Counted from the first letter of the stretch, positions 7,801 through 17,042 are shown. The stretch: 47,106 nucleotides of DNA from Aureococcus anophagefferens (GCF_000186865.1 NW_008705567.1:2119149-2166254); one strand, 5' to 3'. Numbers and translations: made by a program. Notes: generated by a model from the sequence alone, not told the origin.

Positions 7801-10522
7801 CGCGCGGCCGACGGCGCGATCTTGTGGCAGAAGACGACGTGGCGCGGCAGGGGCGCGCCCTTCACCTGGGCCCTGTCCTGGGCCGGCGACGGGTCGCGGC
7901 TCGCCATCGGCCACTGGGACGCCTACGCCTACGTCGTCGACGCGAACACGTACCGGGAGACGCACCACGCGAGGCGCGGCGACCGCGTCTACTCCGTCGC
8001 GCTCTCGTCCGACGGCGGCGGGCTCCTCGTCGGCGGCCGGGACAAGCGCGTGGCGCTCTACGCCGTCGCGGGCGCCGGGGGCGACCTCGGCGACCCGGCC
8101 CACGCCTGGCTGTTGGACGCGTTCGTCTACGCGGTCGCGGCGTCGCACGACGACCGCCACGTCGCCGTGGGCTGCGTCAACTGCCAGGTCGTCGTCTTCG
8201 CCGCGCGGGCGCCCTACGCGCGGCTGTCGACCATCTCCCAGGAGGGCCTCGTCCAGTTCATCGAGTTCAGCCCCTGCGCGCCGTCGCTATTAGCCGTCGC
8301 GTCCGAGCAGCCGTGCGTCGAGGTCTTGGCCAGCGTCCCGTGGCCGTGACGAGTTTCGAGAGATTTCGGCTGGGGAAAAGATGAAACATCGTTACCGTCA
8401 TGCGTGGTAGGTCTGGGCGGACGTCGGCGCGGCGGCGCCGCGGCTCGCGCTCGCGCTGCGGCGGCACACGTCGACGCACGGCGTGTCGCTGAGCCGCCAC
8501 GGCCTGGCCTACTGCAGCGGCACGCTGTTCTCGACCTACGGCACGGGCACGAACGCGCCGTCCTACGCGGACCGGCCGAGCTACGAGATGGCGCAGGCCG
8601 CGCTGGACCACGACCGCGCGCTCGGCGCCATCCTCTGCGCCCACCCGTCGGTGGTGAACGCGCGGGGGTTCTCCGGCGAGACGCTCCTCCAGTACGCCGT
8701 GCGGAAGAAGTCCGCGGCCGTCGTCGAGCGGCTCCTGGGCGCGCGGTGCGTCGTCGGCGCGGCGCTCGGCGACGGCAACGGCATGAACGCGCTCGCCGTC
8801 GCGCTGCGCAACGAGCGGCGCACGGTCGTGCGGCGCCTCCTCGACAGCATCCAGGCGTCGGCGGCGCAGTTCCCCCTCGGCGGCACGGCGACGACGTCCG
8901 CGCTCGGCGAGCTCGCGGAGAAGTACCCGGACATCCTCGTCGCGTTCCTCACGGACCTGACGATGATCCAGGACCACGCCCTGGCGCCCATGGGCCGCAA
9001 CATCGCGCTCCTGCCGTCGTCGACGAACCTGATCACCGCGGGCTCGTCCGAGCGGTCGCCGGCCAAGTTCTGGGACCCGCTGCTCCGCAAGTCGGAGCGG
9101 TCCGAGCGGTCGACGGGCGCGCGGAAGAAGGCCGCGCGCGTCAGCTCCATCCAGCAGACGGACCAGGCCTTCGGCATGACGTCGCCGACGGGCAAGGCGC
9201 CCGCGGCCCCCGAGCGGCAGCCGACGATGATGCGGAAGCGGTGGAGCGGCATCTCGCAGAAGGCGCTCGACGCGACGCGCGTGAACCTCTTCGTCACGCA
9301 GCGGTCCCGCTTCTCCCTGCCGGGCTTCGCCCAGGACGCCCACCCGGCGACGAGCGCGCTGGAGACGCCGGGCAACGAGGCCTGGCGCCTCATGATCGCG
9401 GACCGCGCGGACCGCTACCGCGAGGGCTTCGCGTTCGCGGACCTGAAGAAGACGGAGGTCGCGGCGCTGCGGGCGCCCTTCGAGTCCATCTGCGGCACCT
9501 TCGCCCGGGGCATGCCCGAGCCCGACTCCTTCCTGGCCATCGTCGCGCGCGCGTCCGCGCAGCAGGGCGTCTACCGCGCGTACAACTCCGTCCTCGTGCA
9601 GTCGATCATCCAGTTCAAGTGGGACGCGTTCGCCAAGGCCATCTTCCTGTCCCAGTTCGCCCTCTGCGTGCTCCACCTCAGCGTGGTCTGCGGCCTCTAC
9701 TTCGCGGTTTTCGACCACAAACGGGACCGGACGACGATCCGGAACCCGGCCGGGGGGTCGCCGCGCGGCGTCGGCGAGCTGCTGACGCTCGTCTTCGCCG
9801 CGCTGCTGTCGCTGGGCTTCCTGTGCATCGAGCTGAGCCAGATCTTGATCGAGGGCCAGCGGGAGTACTTTGGGGGCGGCGCGCACAGCGCGTGGAAGGC
9901 GCTGGATCTGTTCTGCTACGCGCTCCAGCTCGTCGTCGACGGCGTTCTGGCCTTCGACGTCGGCGCGCTGGACGTGCTGAGCGTGTTCTGCTGCTTAAAT
10001 TTGCTCGCCTTCACGTTCAAGATCATCTCCTTCGCGCGCGTCTTCGACGACCTCGGCGCGCTCGTGCGCATGATCGTGAAAATTGGCTACGAGATCCGCC
10101 ACTTCATGATCGTCGTGTCGATCCTGCTGTTGGGCTTCTGGGTGTCCTTCTCCCTGCTCTACAACCAGCCGCCGACCTTCGACCAGGCCATCGACCTCAT
10201 CGACTCGGGGCTCTACCAGACGAACACGGTACGGCGGACGAACCGCGAGATCGTCGTCATCTTCGAGTGCTTCATGTTCGCCGTCGCGCTGCTGCTGCTG
10301 AACCTGCTCATCGCCATCATGAACTCGGCCTTCGAGCAGGTGCGCCAGGCGGCCTTCGTCGAGGTCCTCTTCGAGAAGTCGCGCATCATCCTCAACATCG
10401 AGAAGCTCTGGCTGCCCATGGTCATCAACTACGCGGGCACGGACGTCGACTTCTTCTACCCGCGCTGGCTCCTCTGCCTCGCGCCCATCGCGCGCGCCGA
10501 CCTCCGGGGGGACGCGACCTAA
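4842..10522 (+). CDS. Giant channel fusion: EF-hand, propeller, voltage-sensor domain, propeller, ankyrin-like, TRP-type channel
   Basis: Three exons, about 1,834 residues. Preferred joins: 4842-6475, 6564-8322, 8411-10522 (5,505 nt, in frame). Order: proline-rich 52-78; EF-hand loop DTNGDGLVQAEE at 144-155; WD40-like segments about 215-393; voltage-sensor helices S1 (487-509), S2 (521-541), S3 with Asp559, and S4 with seven arginines at exact three-residue spacing (589-607). No pore follows. Instead comes a WD40-like propeller of about seven blades (about 760-1131), ankyrin-like repeats (about 1218-1282), then six membrane helices (about 1540-1775). The last helix, LLLNLLIAIMNSAFEQV, is TRP-like. 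Inference: a calcium- and voltage-responsive cation channel. Both introns are introners. Exon 3 has no usable start of its own, which supports a single gene. Alternative donors would add two 4-residue insertions (1,842 residues). Confidence 0.8.
6483..6562 (+). mobile_element. Introner element 1 (80 bp), forms intron 1 of the channel gene
   Basis: An 80-bp element begins CCAGCGTCC and ends GGTA. It is flanked by a perfect 8-bp direct repeat GGCACCTG (6475-6482 and 6563-6570), which I read as a target-site duplication. Inside it, GTGACGATGT near the left end is inverted as ACATCGTCAC near the right end. It aligns without gaps to the element at 8330-8409, 68 of 80 bases identical by my count. 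The acceptor AG is made from the element's last A plus the first G of the right repeat. The donor is either GC at 6476 (exact removal) or GT at 6488; both keep frame. Confidence 0.85.
8330..8409 (+). mobile_element. Introner element 2 (80 bp), forms intron 2 of the channel gene
   Basis: Second copy of the 80-bp element, same orientation and length as the copy at 6483-6562, with 12 substitutions and no indels. Its flanks are GGTCTTGG (8322-8329) and GGTCTGGG (8410-8417), 7 of 8 identical, consistent with an older target-site duplication. The acceptor AG again combines the element's last A with the repeat's first G. Donor GT at 8323 restores the target exactly; GT at 8335 would leave 12 extra coding bases. 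The reading frame stops inside the element (TGA at 8347), so splicing is required. Confidence 0.85.
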
Positions 10523-10528
10523 CGGGCG

Positions 10529-12439
10529 CTACGGACAGATCCCGCAGGCGTCCGGGCACGACTGCCAGGCCCACGCGCCGTCGCCGCCCTTGGCCGCGCA
10601 GCGCGGGCCCGCGTCGCGCGCGACCCAGGCGCAGTCCTTGCCCGGGGCGCTCTTCTTGTGCCAGCTCTCGGCGTCGCCGCAGGTCTCGTAGCGCGCGGCG
10701 CACGCGAGGCACGCCGCGGGGCAGGCCTCGAAGCCGTAGGTCCCGTCGTCGCCGACGGCGGCGCAGCGGCTCGCCGCGGCCGCGGCCCACGCGCAGTCCT
10801 TCCACGGCTGGCCCGCCTTGCGCCACGACGCGCTGTCGTCGCCGCAGCCGCCGTAGGCGCAGCGCCGCGTCGCCGCGGGGCAGCGCTCGTAGGCCAGCGC
10901 GCCGTCGGCGCCGACGACGGCCGCGCGGTTGTAGAAGTAGTTCGCGACCCAGGCGCAGCCCTTGGCCTCGTCGCCCCGCTTGTGCCAGGTCGGGGAGTCG
11001 CCCGCGTCGGCGCAGTCGTAGGCGCAGGTGCCGCACGTCGCCGGGCAGCTCTGCCACGCGTAGCTCGCGTCGCCCTTGACGGCGCAGCGGTCGCCGGGAA
11101 AAGCGGCAACCCACGCGCAGCCCTTCGACGGCGCGCCCTTCTTCGACCAGCCGTCGCGATCGACGCAGGTCCGCGGGGCCGTCGGCGCGGCCGTCGGCGC
11201 GCGCGTCGGCGCGGGCGCCGCGAGCGCGCGGAGCGCGAGGTTCGGCGTGTCCGCGGGCACGCCCCGGAGCGCGCCGCCGTCCGCGGCGGCGGCGACGAGC
11301 GCCTCGACGTCCGCGGGCGACCGGAACGGCCCGGATTCCAAAATTTGCGCGGCGACGCCGGCGGCGAGCGGCGCGGCCTGGGACGTGCCCGACTCGAGCG
11401 TGAAGCCGCAGCCCGTGCCGCCGTCCGCGGAGCGCAGGTCCTCGCCCGGCGCGAAGACGTCGACGCACGGGCCCGTGTTCGCGTCGCCCGGGTCCACGCG
11501 GTCCTCGTCGTCGTGGGACGACACGACGATGACGCCGTCGAGCGCCCCCGCCGCCGACGTCGCGTAGGCGCAGGCGTCCTCGCCCGCGTTGCCCGCGGCG
11601 ACGACGGCGACGACGCCCGCGTCCCGGCAATCCTCGAGCGCGCGGTAGAGCGAGCTCGATTCGCAGGGCCCGCCGCAGGCGATGTCCGCCTCGAGCGACA
11701 GGTTGACGATGGTCGTTCTGCGCGGCGCGGCCTGGGCCTCGTGCCACCGGACGACCCAGTCCAGCGCCTCCACCAAGAGCGCGACGGTGCCGGCGCCGTC
11801 GTCGCTGAGCGTCTTCACGCCCAGGACGTCCGCGCCGCTCGCGACGCCGACGCTCCGGCCGGCGGCGAGCGCCGCGACGTGCGTGCCGTGGCCGTCGCCG
11901 TCGACGTTCGTCCCCAGGGACCCGTCGCGCCACTGGTTGAACGCGTTCTCGACGGTCCGGTCGCCGTCGAACTCGCAGTGCGCGGCGTCGAGGCCCGTGT
12001 CCACGACGACGATGGTCGCGCCGGCGCCCGCGACGGCGAGGGGCGTCGTTTCGCCGGCGATGGCCTCCAGGCCCCAGTTCGTCGCGGCCTTGCGCACGGG
12101 CGCGTCGGCCTCGACGCGGCAGACGCCCCGCGCCGCCGCGACGGCGCCGGCCTCGGCGGCGTCGAGGCCGCCGACGACGAGGCTCCGCCGCCCGGGCCGC
12201 CCGACGGCGGCGTGCACGTGCCGGCTGAGGCGGCCGGCGCCCCCGGCGCGCAGGCGCCGCTGCGGCGAGCGCTCCAGGCCGTGCGCGCGCGAGAGATGGC
12301 GCCGGACGGCGGCCTCGTCGGCGTCGGCGCAGAGCTGGACGATGTAGGTCCCGCTCGCGTCGATGGCCGCCGGTGGGCGGTCCAGGGCCAGGATCGCCGG
12401 GAGCAGGCAGGCCACCATCGTGAGAAGTGGACAGCCCAT
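10529..12439 (-). CDS. Secreted subtilisin-like serine protease (S8, proteinase K type) with four ShK-like cysteine repeats
   Basis: Predicted secreted endopeptidase, 636 residues from the ATG at 12439. A hydrophobic signal segment (MVACLLPAILALD) is followed by an I9-type propeptide. The catalytic residues are Asp147 (VVVDTG), His184 (GHGTHVA), oxyanion Asn284 (AAGNAG) and Ser353 (SGTSQAAP), the last a variant of the usual GTSMASP. After a Thr/Pro linker (APTRAPTAAPTAP) come four repeats of about 47 residues. The pattern is C-x-W-x-K-CAWV-RC-CPxxCxxC; repeat 2 lacks two cysteines. Starts at 12469 and 12418 are possible. The stop lies 6 bp from the convergent channel gene's stop. Family assignment is firm; the role (nutrition, wall or defence) is unknown. 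Confidence 0.9.
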   Translation of the reverse strand: MGCPLLTMVACLLPAILALDRPPAAIDASGTYIVQLCADADEAAVRRHLSRAHGLERSPQRRLRAGGAGRLSRHVHAAVGRPGRRSLVVGGLDAAEAGAVAAARGVCRVEADAPVRKAATNWGLEAIAGETTPLAVAGAGATIVVVDTGLDAAHCEFDGDRTVENAFNQWRDGSLGTNVDGDGHGTHVAALAAGRSVGVASGADVLGVKTLSDDGAGTVALLVEALDWVVRWHEAQAAPRRTTIVNLSLEADIACGGPCESSSLYRALEDCRDAGVVAVVAAGNAGEDACAYATSAAGALDGVIVVSSHDDEDRVDPGDANTGPCVDVFAPGEDLRSADGGTGCGFTLESGTSQAAPLAAGVAAQILESGPFRSPADVEALVAAAADGGALRGVPADTPNLALRALAAPAPTRAPTAAPTAPRTCVDRDGWSKKGAPSKGCAWVAAFPGDRCAVKGDASYAWQSCPATCGTCAYDCADAGDSPTWHKRGDEAKGCAWVANYFYNRAAVVGADGALAYERCPAATRRCAYGGCGDDSASWRKAGQPWKDCAWAAAAASRCAAVGDDGTYGFEACPAACLACAARYETCGDAESWHKKSAPGKDCAWVARDAGPRCAAKGGDGAWAWQSCPDACGICP

Positions 12440-12677
12440 AATATTATGGGGCTGCACCACCACCTTCATTGTGCATGAACAGCCCGACTGCAACATGCGA
12501 CAATTACGCGTTACGGGCTCTGCGTAGGGAGAGGCTCTCTGGACGCCGCCTTCGGCCGCGTGCCTGGGGTCCCATCCGCGGGACGCGCGGCCCGCGGACC
12601 GTCTCTGGCCGCGCTCCGTCGGGTCCGGGGGCCGGCGCCGGAAAAAAACGCGACGCGCCGACGCGGTCGATCGGCCC
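12440..12677. promoter_or_regulatory. Divergent promoter region, subtilisin / RING gene
   Basis: This 238-bp interval separates two divergent start codons. Its most AT-rich patch, cccataatattatggg, sits at the subtilisin end and contains an ATAATATTAT palindrome, a plausible TATA-like element. Function is inferred from position only. Confidence 0.4.
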
Positions 12678-14357
12678 ATGTCGCTCCCCGAATGCTGCCC
12701 GAGCACCATCGGCGTCGAGATGCGCGGCGAGGGGTCCATGGGCATCCCCACGGAGCGGTGCATCGAGCCCGACGCCGTGCCCTACGACCTGCTCTGCACG
12801 ATCTGCCTCGGCGTCGTGTCCGACGACGCCGTGCAGACGCCCTGCGGCCACATCTACTGCCGCGAGTGCATCCGGAGTTCGCTGCGGCGCCAGGCCGTCT
12901 GCCCCCAGGACCGCAAGGCTTTGAGCCACGGCCAGCTGCGCCTCGTCAAGGAGGCGAACCCCATCGTGCGGCGCATCTGGGGCGCCATCAAGGTCCGGTG
13001 CTGCTACGCGGAGCGCGGAGAGTGCAAGTGGACGGGCAACCTCGGCGACGCGCTGAGCCACGAGGCGCGGTGCGCGCGGAAGCTCGGGTCGCCCCGGGAC
13101 CTGAAGATCCGCGAGCTCGACGGCGCCCTGGCGCGGAGCGAGGCGAGGCTCGCGGAGGCCGTCGCGGAGCGGCAGGACGCGGCGCGGCGCGCGGCGCACC
13201 TCGAGGGCGAGCTGAAGCGGCGGACCTACGACTTCGACCAGGAATTGGCGAAGCAGGCCTTCGACGCGCGGAGCCGCCTCGACGAGCTCCAGGCCCTCGC
13301 CGCGGACCGCGAGTCGCAGCTCGCGGCGCTGTCGGGCCGCTTCGGCGCCGTCGAGGGCGAGCACCGGCGCCTCGGCGAGGCCCACGCGGCGCTGAGCGAG
13401 AGCCACACGCGCCTGCTCGGGGAGCGCGAGGCGCGCGAGGCCGCGGCGCAGCGCCACGTCGAGGCGCTCCAGGGCCAGCTGAGCGAGCTCGCGCTCGATA
13501 GCAAGGCCATGGCCGACGACTTCGGCCAGCGCCAGCAGCAGCTCGAGCGCCAGCGCGGCGACCTGGAGCAGGAGCTCCACGGCGGGCGCGAGCGCACGCG
13601 CCACCTCGAGTTCCAGCTCGAGGCCGCGGCGAACGACGCGCGGACCGCGCGCGGCGAGCTCGCGGACGAGCGGAACCGGTCCGGCGCGGAGCTCGAGCGC
13701 GCCCGCGGCGACGCGCGGGAGGCCTCGGAGCAGCTCTTCCACGTGCAGCGCCAGCTCGACGACGCGGAGCAGCGGCTCCACGAGGCGCGCGAGGAGCGCG
13801 CGCACGTCTACGGCCGCCTCGAGATGGCGGACCGGGACCTGGACGCGTCGCGGCGGGGCCAGGCCGACGCCGAGGAGGCCCTGGCGCGGGCCGAGAAGCA
13901 CTTCCAGGGCCAGCTCGACAAGGCGCGCGACGACGGCCGCCACGACCGCGGCGGCGCGCACCACTTCGACCGCGCGTACAAGTACGACCGCAACAGCGTC
14001 GTCAAGCTCGCGCAGCTCGTCGCGGCCCACCTCGAGGACCGGCCCAGCGAGATCTCGCCGAACCGCGTCTTCTCCTGCGTGGGCTCCTGCTACGAGGACC
14101 TGAAGCGCGGCTGGACCGACAACCCGTCGAACTACGCCATCGACGTCCGCATGCTCCTCTCCGTCGCGACGGCGTCGACCTGGTTCAACGAGCAGCAGCA
14201 GCAGCTCCTCGACCAGTGGCAGCGCGACGAGGGCTGGCTCGGCAACCGCGGCGGCATCCACGTCGTCAACAGCGCGGGCCCGCCGCCGCAGCAGCAGCAG
14301 CGCATGCGCGGCTACCAGGACGAGTCCTTCTCCAGGCACAGCCGCACGCCCCCCTGA
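12678..14357 (+). CDS. RING-finger / coiled-coil protein, probable E3 ubiquitin ligase
   Basis: 559 residues. An N-terminal C3HC4 RING (LLCTICLGVVSD through PCGHIYCRECI to VCPQDRK, about residues 39-78) would recruit an E2 enzyme. It is followed by a TRAF-type zinc-finger-like segment with CxxxxGxC and SHEARC (about 109-140), then a long heptad-like coiled coil (about 145-430) rich in Glu, Ala, Arg and Leu. The C-terminal 110 residues (LAQLVAAHLEDRPSEISP onward) look folded but I do not recognise them; a QQQQ tail ends the protein. The start ATG sits in context gcccATGtc and is followed by no alternative before the RING. Substrate and location are unknown. TRAF-like architecture without a MATH domain is the nearest description. 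Confidence 0.75.
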   Translation: MSLPECCPSTIGVEMRGEGSMGIPTERCIEPDAVPYDLLCTICLGVVSDDAVQTPCGHIYCRECIRSSLRRQAVCPQDRKALSHGQLRLVKEANPIVRRIWGAIKVRCCYAERGECKWTGNLGDALSHEARCARKLGSPRDLKIRELDGALARSEARLAEAVAERQDAARRAAHLEGELKRRTYDFDQELAKQAFDARSRLDELQALAADRESQLAALSGRFGAVEGEHRRLGEAHAALSESHTRLLGEREAREAAAQRHVEALQGQLSELALDSKAMADDFGQRQQQLERQRGDLEQELHGGRERTRHLEFQLEAAANDARTARGELADERNRSGAELERARGDAREASEQLFHVQRQLDDAEQRLHEAREERAHVYGRLEMADRDLDASRRGQADAEEALARAEKHFQGQLDKARDDGRHDRGGAHHFDRAYKYDRNSVVKLAQLVAAHLEDRPSEISPNRVFSCVGSCYEDLKRGWTDNPSNYAIDVRMLLSVATASTWFNEQQQQLLDQWQRDEGWLGNRGGIHVVNSAGPPPQQQQRMRGYQDESFSRHSRTPP

Positions 14358-14690
14358 GGGGGCGCCAATTCGCCCGCCCGCCCCCCGCCCAGCCGCGCTC
14401 TTCGTTGTAGCCCGGCTCGGCCTCTTCCGCAGGGGGGCGTGCGGCGATCGGACCCCCGGCGAGCGCGCGTTCTTCCGGGCCCGGCTTCTCTTCCCAGCCA
14501 CACGAGATGTGGGCAGCCCTCTCGTTCTAGCTGAGCGTCTCGTCCGCGGCGACTTCTCGACGTCTTCGACGCCCTCGATACCGGCGCCCCGGCCTCGCCA
14601 CCGACGCCCGAGCGTCCGGGACGCCGCGCGACACGCCTTGGACGCGCCGAAGCTCGCAGGAACGTCCCTGAGACCGGATTCCCTCGGACG
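14358..14690. other. Intergenic region between RING and RhoGEF genes
   Basis: 333 bp between two tandem plus-strand genes. It holds the 3' UTR of one and the promoter of the next. It is mixed-composition sequence with no open frame of coding character, tRNA-like fold or repeat that I can see. Confidence 0.5.
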
Positions 14691-16962
14691 ATGGCGGCCC
14701 TGTGGCTGGAGGGGGCGCCGGCCGCGCTGGACGAGATGGCGGGCGACCCGTCCTTCGTCAATTCGGCGGCCTTTTGCGACCTGAGCCGGCGCATCCGAGC
14801 CATGGAGCGGCGGGCGTCGGCCGGGGCGACGCCGCGCGACGGGGAGGCGCCGCCGATCCTCGACGCGGCGAAGCGGGCGAAGCTCATGGAGAACAAGACG
14901 CGGCTCCTCGGGGAGATCGTGAGCACGGAGGCGTGGTACGTCCAGTGCCTCGACGCGCTGGTCCCGAGCGCGGCGTCCCGGAGGCGTCGAGGGCGGCCCC
15001 TCTTACGCGTCATTGTAGGTCTCCGAGTACCACCACCCGCTGGCGGACAGCGTCTTCGCCGAGGGCGGGGCCATCATCCCCATGGAGAAGGTCTACCGGA
15101 TCTTCAGCAACCTCGAGGACATTTTGCTCGTGAACCGCGAGCTGCTCGCGCAGCTGAGGGACCGCGTCGAGGGCGACGACGCGTCGGCGCGGGACCGCGT
15201 GGGCGACATCTTCCTGAACATGTCCTTCGCCCTGAAGATCTACAGCAAGTACATCGGCGACTACGACACCGCGCGGCAGACGCTCGCCGAGGTCGAGGCG
15301 AACCCGCGCTTCGCGGCGTTCGTCGAGGGCGTCGAGGAGCGGACGCGCGAGTCGCTCAAGAACCAGAAGCTCGGGAGCCTGATGATCATGCCCGTGCAGC
15401 GCATCCCGCGCTACGAGCTCCTGCTCCGCGAGCTCGTCAAGGTGAAGCGGAAGCTCGGCGAGGACGAGTGGATGGACGAGCTCGAGAGCTGCATGGACGC
15501 CGTCAAGGAGGTCGCGGAGCAGAACAACGAGCAGATCCGCATCACGGAGTCCAAGGCCAAGCTCTACGACGTCCAGAAGAAGTTCTCGCCCAAGCTCTGC
15601 CTCGTGGGGCCGAACGAGCCGACGCGGCTGTTGGTGAAGGACGGCGACGCGAAGAAGGTCCACGGCCGCGGCGGCGCCCAGGTGCCCTGCCGCCTGATTT
15701 TGCTGAGCGACGACCTGCTCTACGCGACGGAGTCGAAGAGCCGCACCGGCGCGCTCGAGCTCCACCGGAAGATCCGCCTCGCGGACGGCGCGACGTCGTT
15801 CGAGGACCAGGCGGACAAGGACGGGCTGAAGAACGCCATCGTCGTGCTCAACAGCGACAAGTCCATGATCATCCTCTGCGACACGCCCGCGGAGAAGGCC
15901 CAGTGGCTGGCCGCGCTGCGGGCGACGCGCGAGAAGGCGCGCGCGAAGCTCGGCGCGGCCGCGGACGACGGCGTCGCGATGACGCTCTGGGAGCAGGACA
16001 CGCCCCAGTGCTGCGTGACCAAGGCCAAGTTCACGGCCCTGAACCGGCGCCACCACTGCCGCGTCAACGGCGAGTGCGTGTCGTCGGACGCGTCGAAGGC
16101 GCGCTTCGACCTCACCGCGCTGGGCGACCGCTTCGGCAAGTCGGAGCGCGTCTGCGACTGGTGCTGCCGCGACTTCCAGCTCTGCGACGGCGACTGGACC
16201 GCCGTCGTCAAGCGGGGCAAGTTCCTGCGCGAGAGCGTCGGGAAGATCGCCGACGGCGCCGCGGCGCTCGCGATCGCGGGCAAGAACCTCGAGCGCGAGC
16301 CGGGCCAGGCCGTCTTCGCGTCCTGGCTCTGGAAGAAGGGCGGCGCGGGCGCCGCCGACGGCAAGGGCCGCGCGGGCTTCTTCGGGAGGCGCAACTGGAA
16401 GAAGCGCTGGTGCGAGCTGCGGAAGACGAAGGACGGCGCCGACTACGAGCTCCTCTACTTCGAGGACCCGGGCGAGACGACGGACGACGCCTGCAAGGGC
16501 CGCGTGTCCCTCGGCGGCGCCAAGGTCCAGGTCTTGGACAGCACGCTCCTCACCTTCGTGCTGACGGCGGGCACGCGCGACTACCCGATCCGCACCTTGG
16601 ACCACGAGTCCGCCAAGGACGTGGGCCCGACGGACCGGGGCTACTTCCAGATCTGGATCGCCCTCCTGGAGGCCTGCGTCGCCCGCGCCGCCGTGCCGGA
16701 GAAGAAGAAGCCCAAGCCGCCGCCGCCGCCGCCGAAGCGCAAGGAGGAGAAGGCGCCCGTGGACCCCGCGCTGCTCCGCGCGGAGTGGTACTGGCAGCAC
16801 AACGACGGCTCCCAGATGGGGCCGTCGACCTTCGACGAGCTCAAGGCCGCCGTCGTCGCCGGCGACCTCCTGGGCACGTGCCACATCTACGCCGAGGAGA
16901 TCACGAGCGACTGGGCCATGCTCGACGACGCGCCGCGCGTCAAGGCCGCGCTCGGCGCGTGA
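14691..16962 (+). CDS. Rho guanine-nucleotide exchange factor: DH-PH-FYVE-like-PH-GYF
   Basis: Two exons (14691-14960 and 15019-16962) give 737 residues. The DH domain (about 65-265) includes ENKTRLLGEIVSTEAWYV and the family signature MIMPVQRIPRYELLLREL; it would catalyse GDP release from a Rho-type GTPase. Then come PH1 (about 295-395), a FYVE-like domain (414-478), PH2 (521-645) and a C-terminal GYF-type domain (EWYWQHNDGSQMGPST, from 679), expected to bind proline-rich peptides. The FYVE part keeps lipid-contact motifs WEQD, RRHHCR and RVC but lacks several zinc cysteines. The splice restores DH helix sequence CLDAL-VSEYHHPL exactly. Domain layout resembles the FGD family. Target GTPase is unknown. 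Confidence 0.85.
14961..15018 (+). mobile_element. Intron of RhoGEF gene; probable decayed introner
   Basis: A 58-nt phase-0 GT-AG intron. Its interior GCGTCCCG (14973-14980) and its 3' end TTAC-CGTCAT-TGTAG match the two channel-gene introners, with the middle deleted. The flanks GGTCCCGAG (from 14960) and GGTCTCCGAG (from 15018) look like a diverged target duplication. The donor is the GT inside the left repeat. The donor corresponding to the introners' internal GT (14975) would break the frame. Confidence 0.6.
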
Positions 16963-17042
16963 GCCCGGGCGCCCGCGCTCCCCCCCGCCTCCCGCACGTG
17001 GGCACAGTTCTCATTTACAGTCGGGGGGGGTTGGGGGTCTCG

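Noticed and set aside
6553..8349. Separate gene starting at 6553
   Set aside because: Its apparent start lies inside an introner and its first residues continue the S2-S3 linker of the upstream exon; it is exon 2 of the channel gene.
8404..11079. 891-codon plus-strand frame across the channel and subtilisin region
   Set aside because: Out of frame with the TRP-type channel, composition of a shadow frame, and it runs into the antisense of the subtilisin.
12440..12763. N-terminal extension of the subtilisin to 12763
   Set aside because: It overlaps the divergent RING gene's start, is Arg-rich, and would bury the signal peptide.
14961..15018. Use of the RhoGEF intron's internal GT (14975) as donor
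   Set aside because: It puts the downstream DH domain out of frame.
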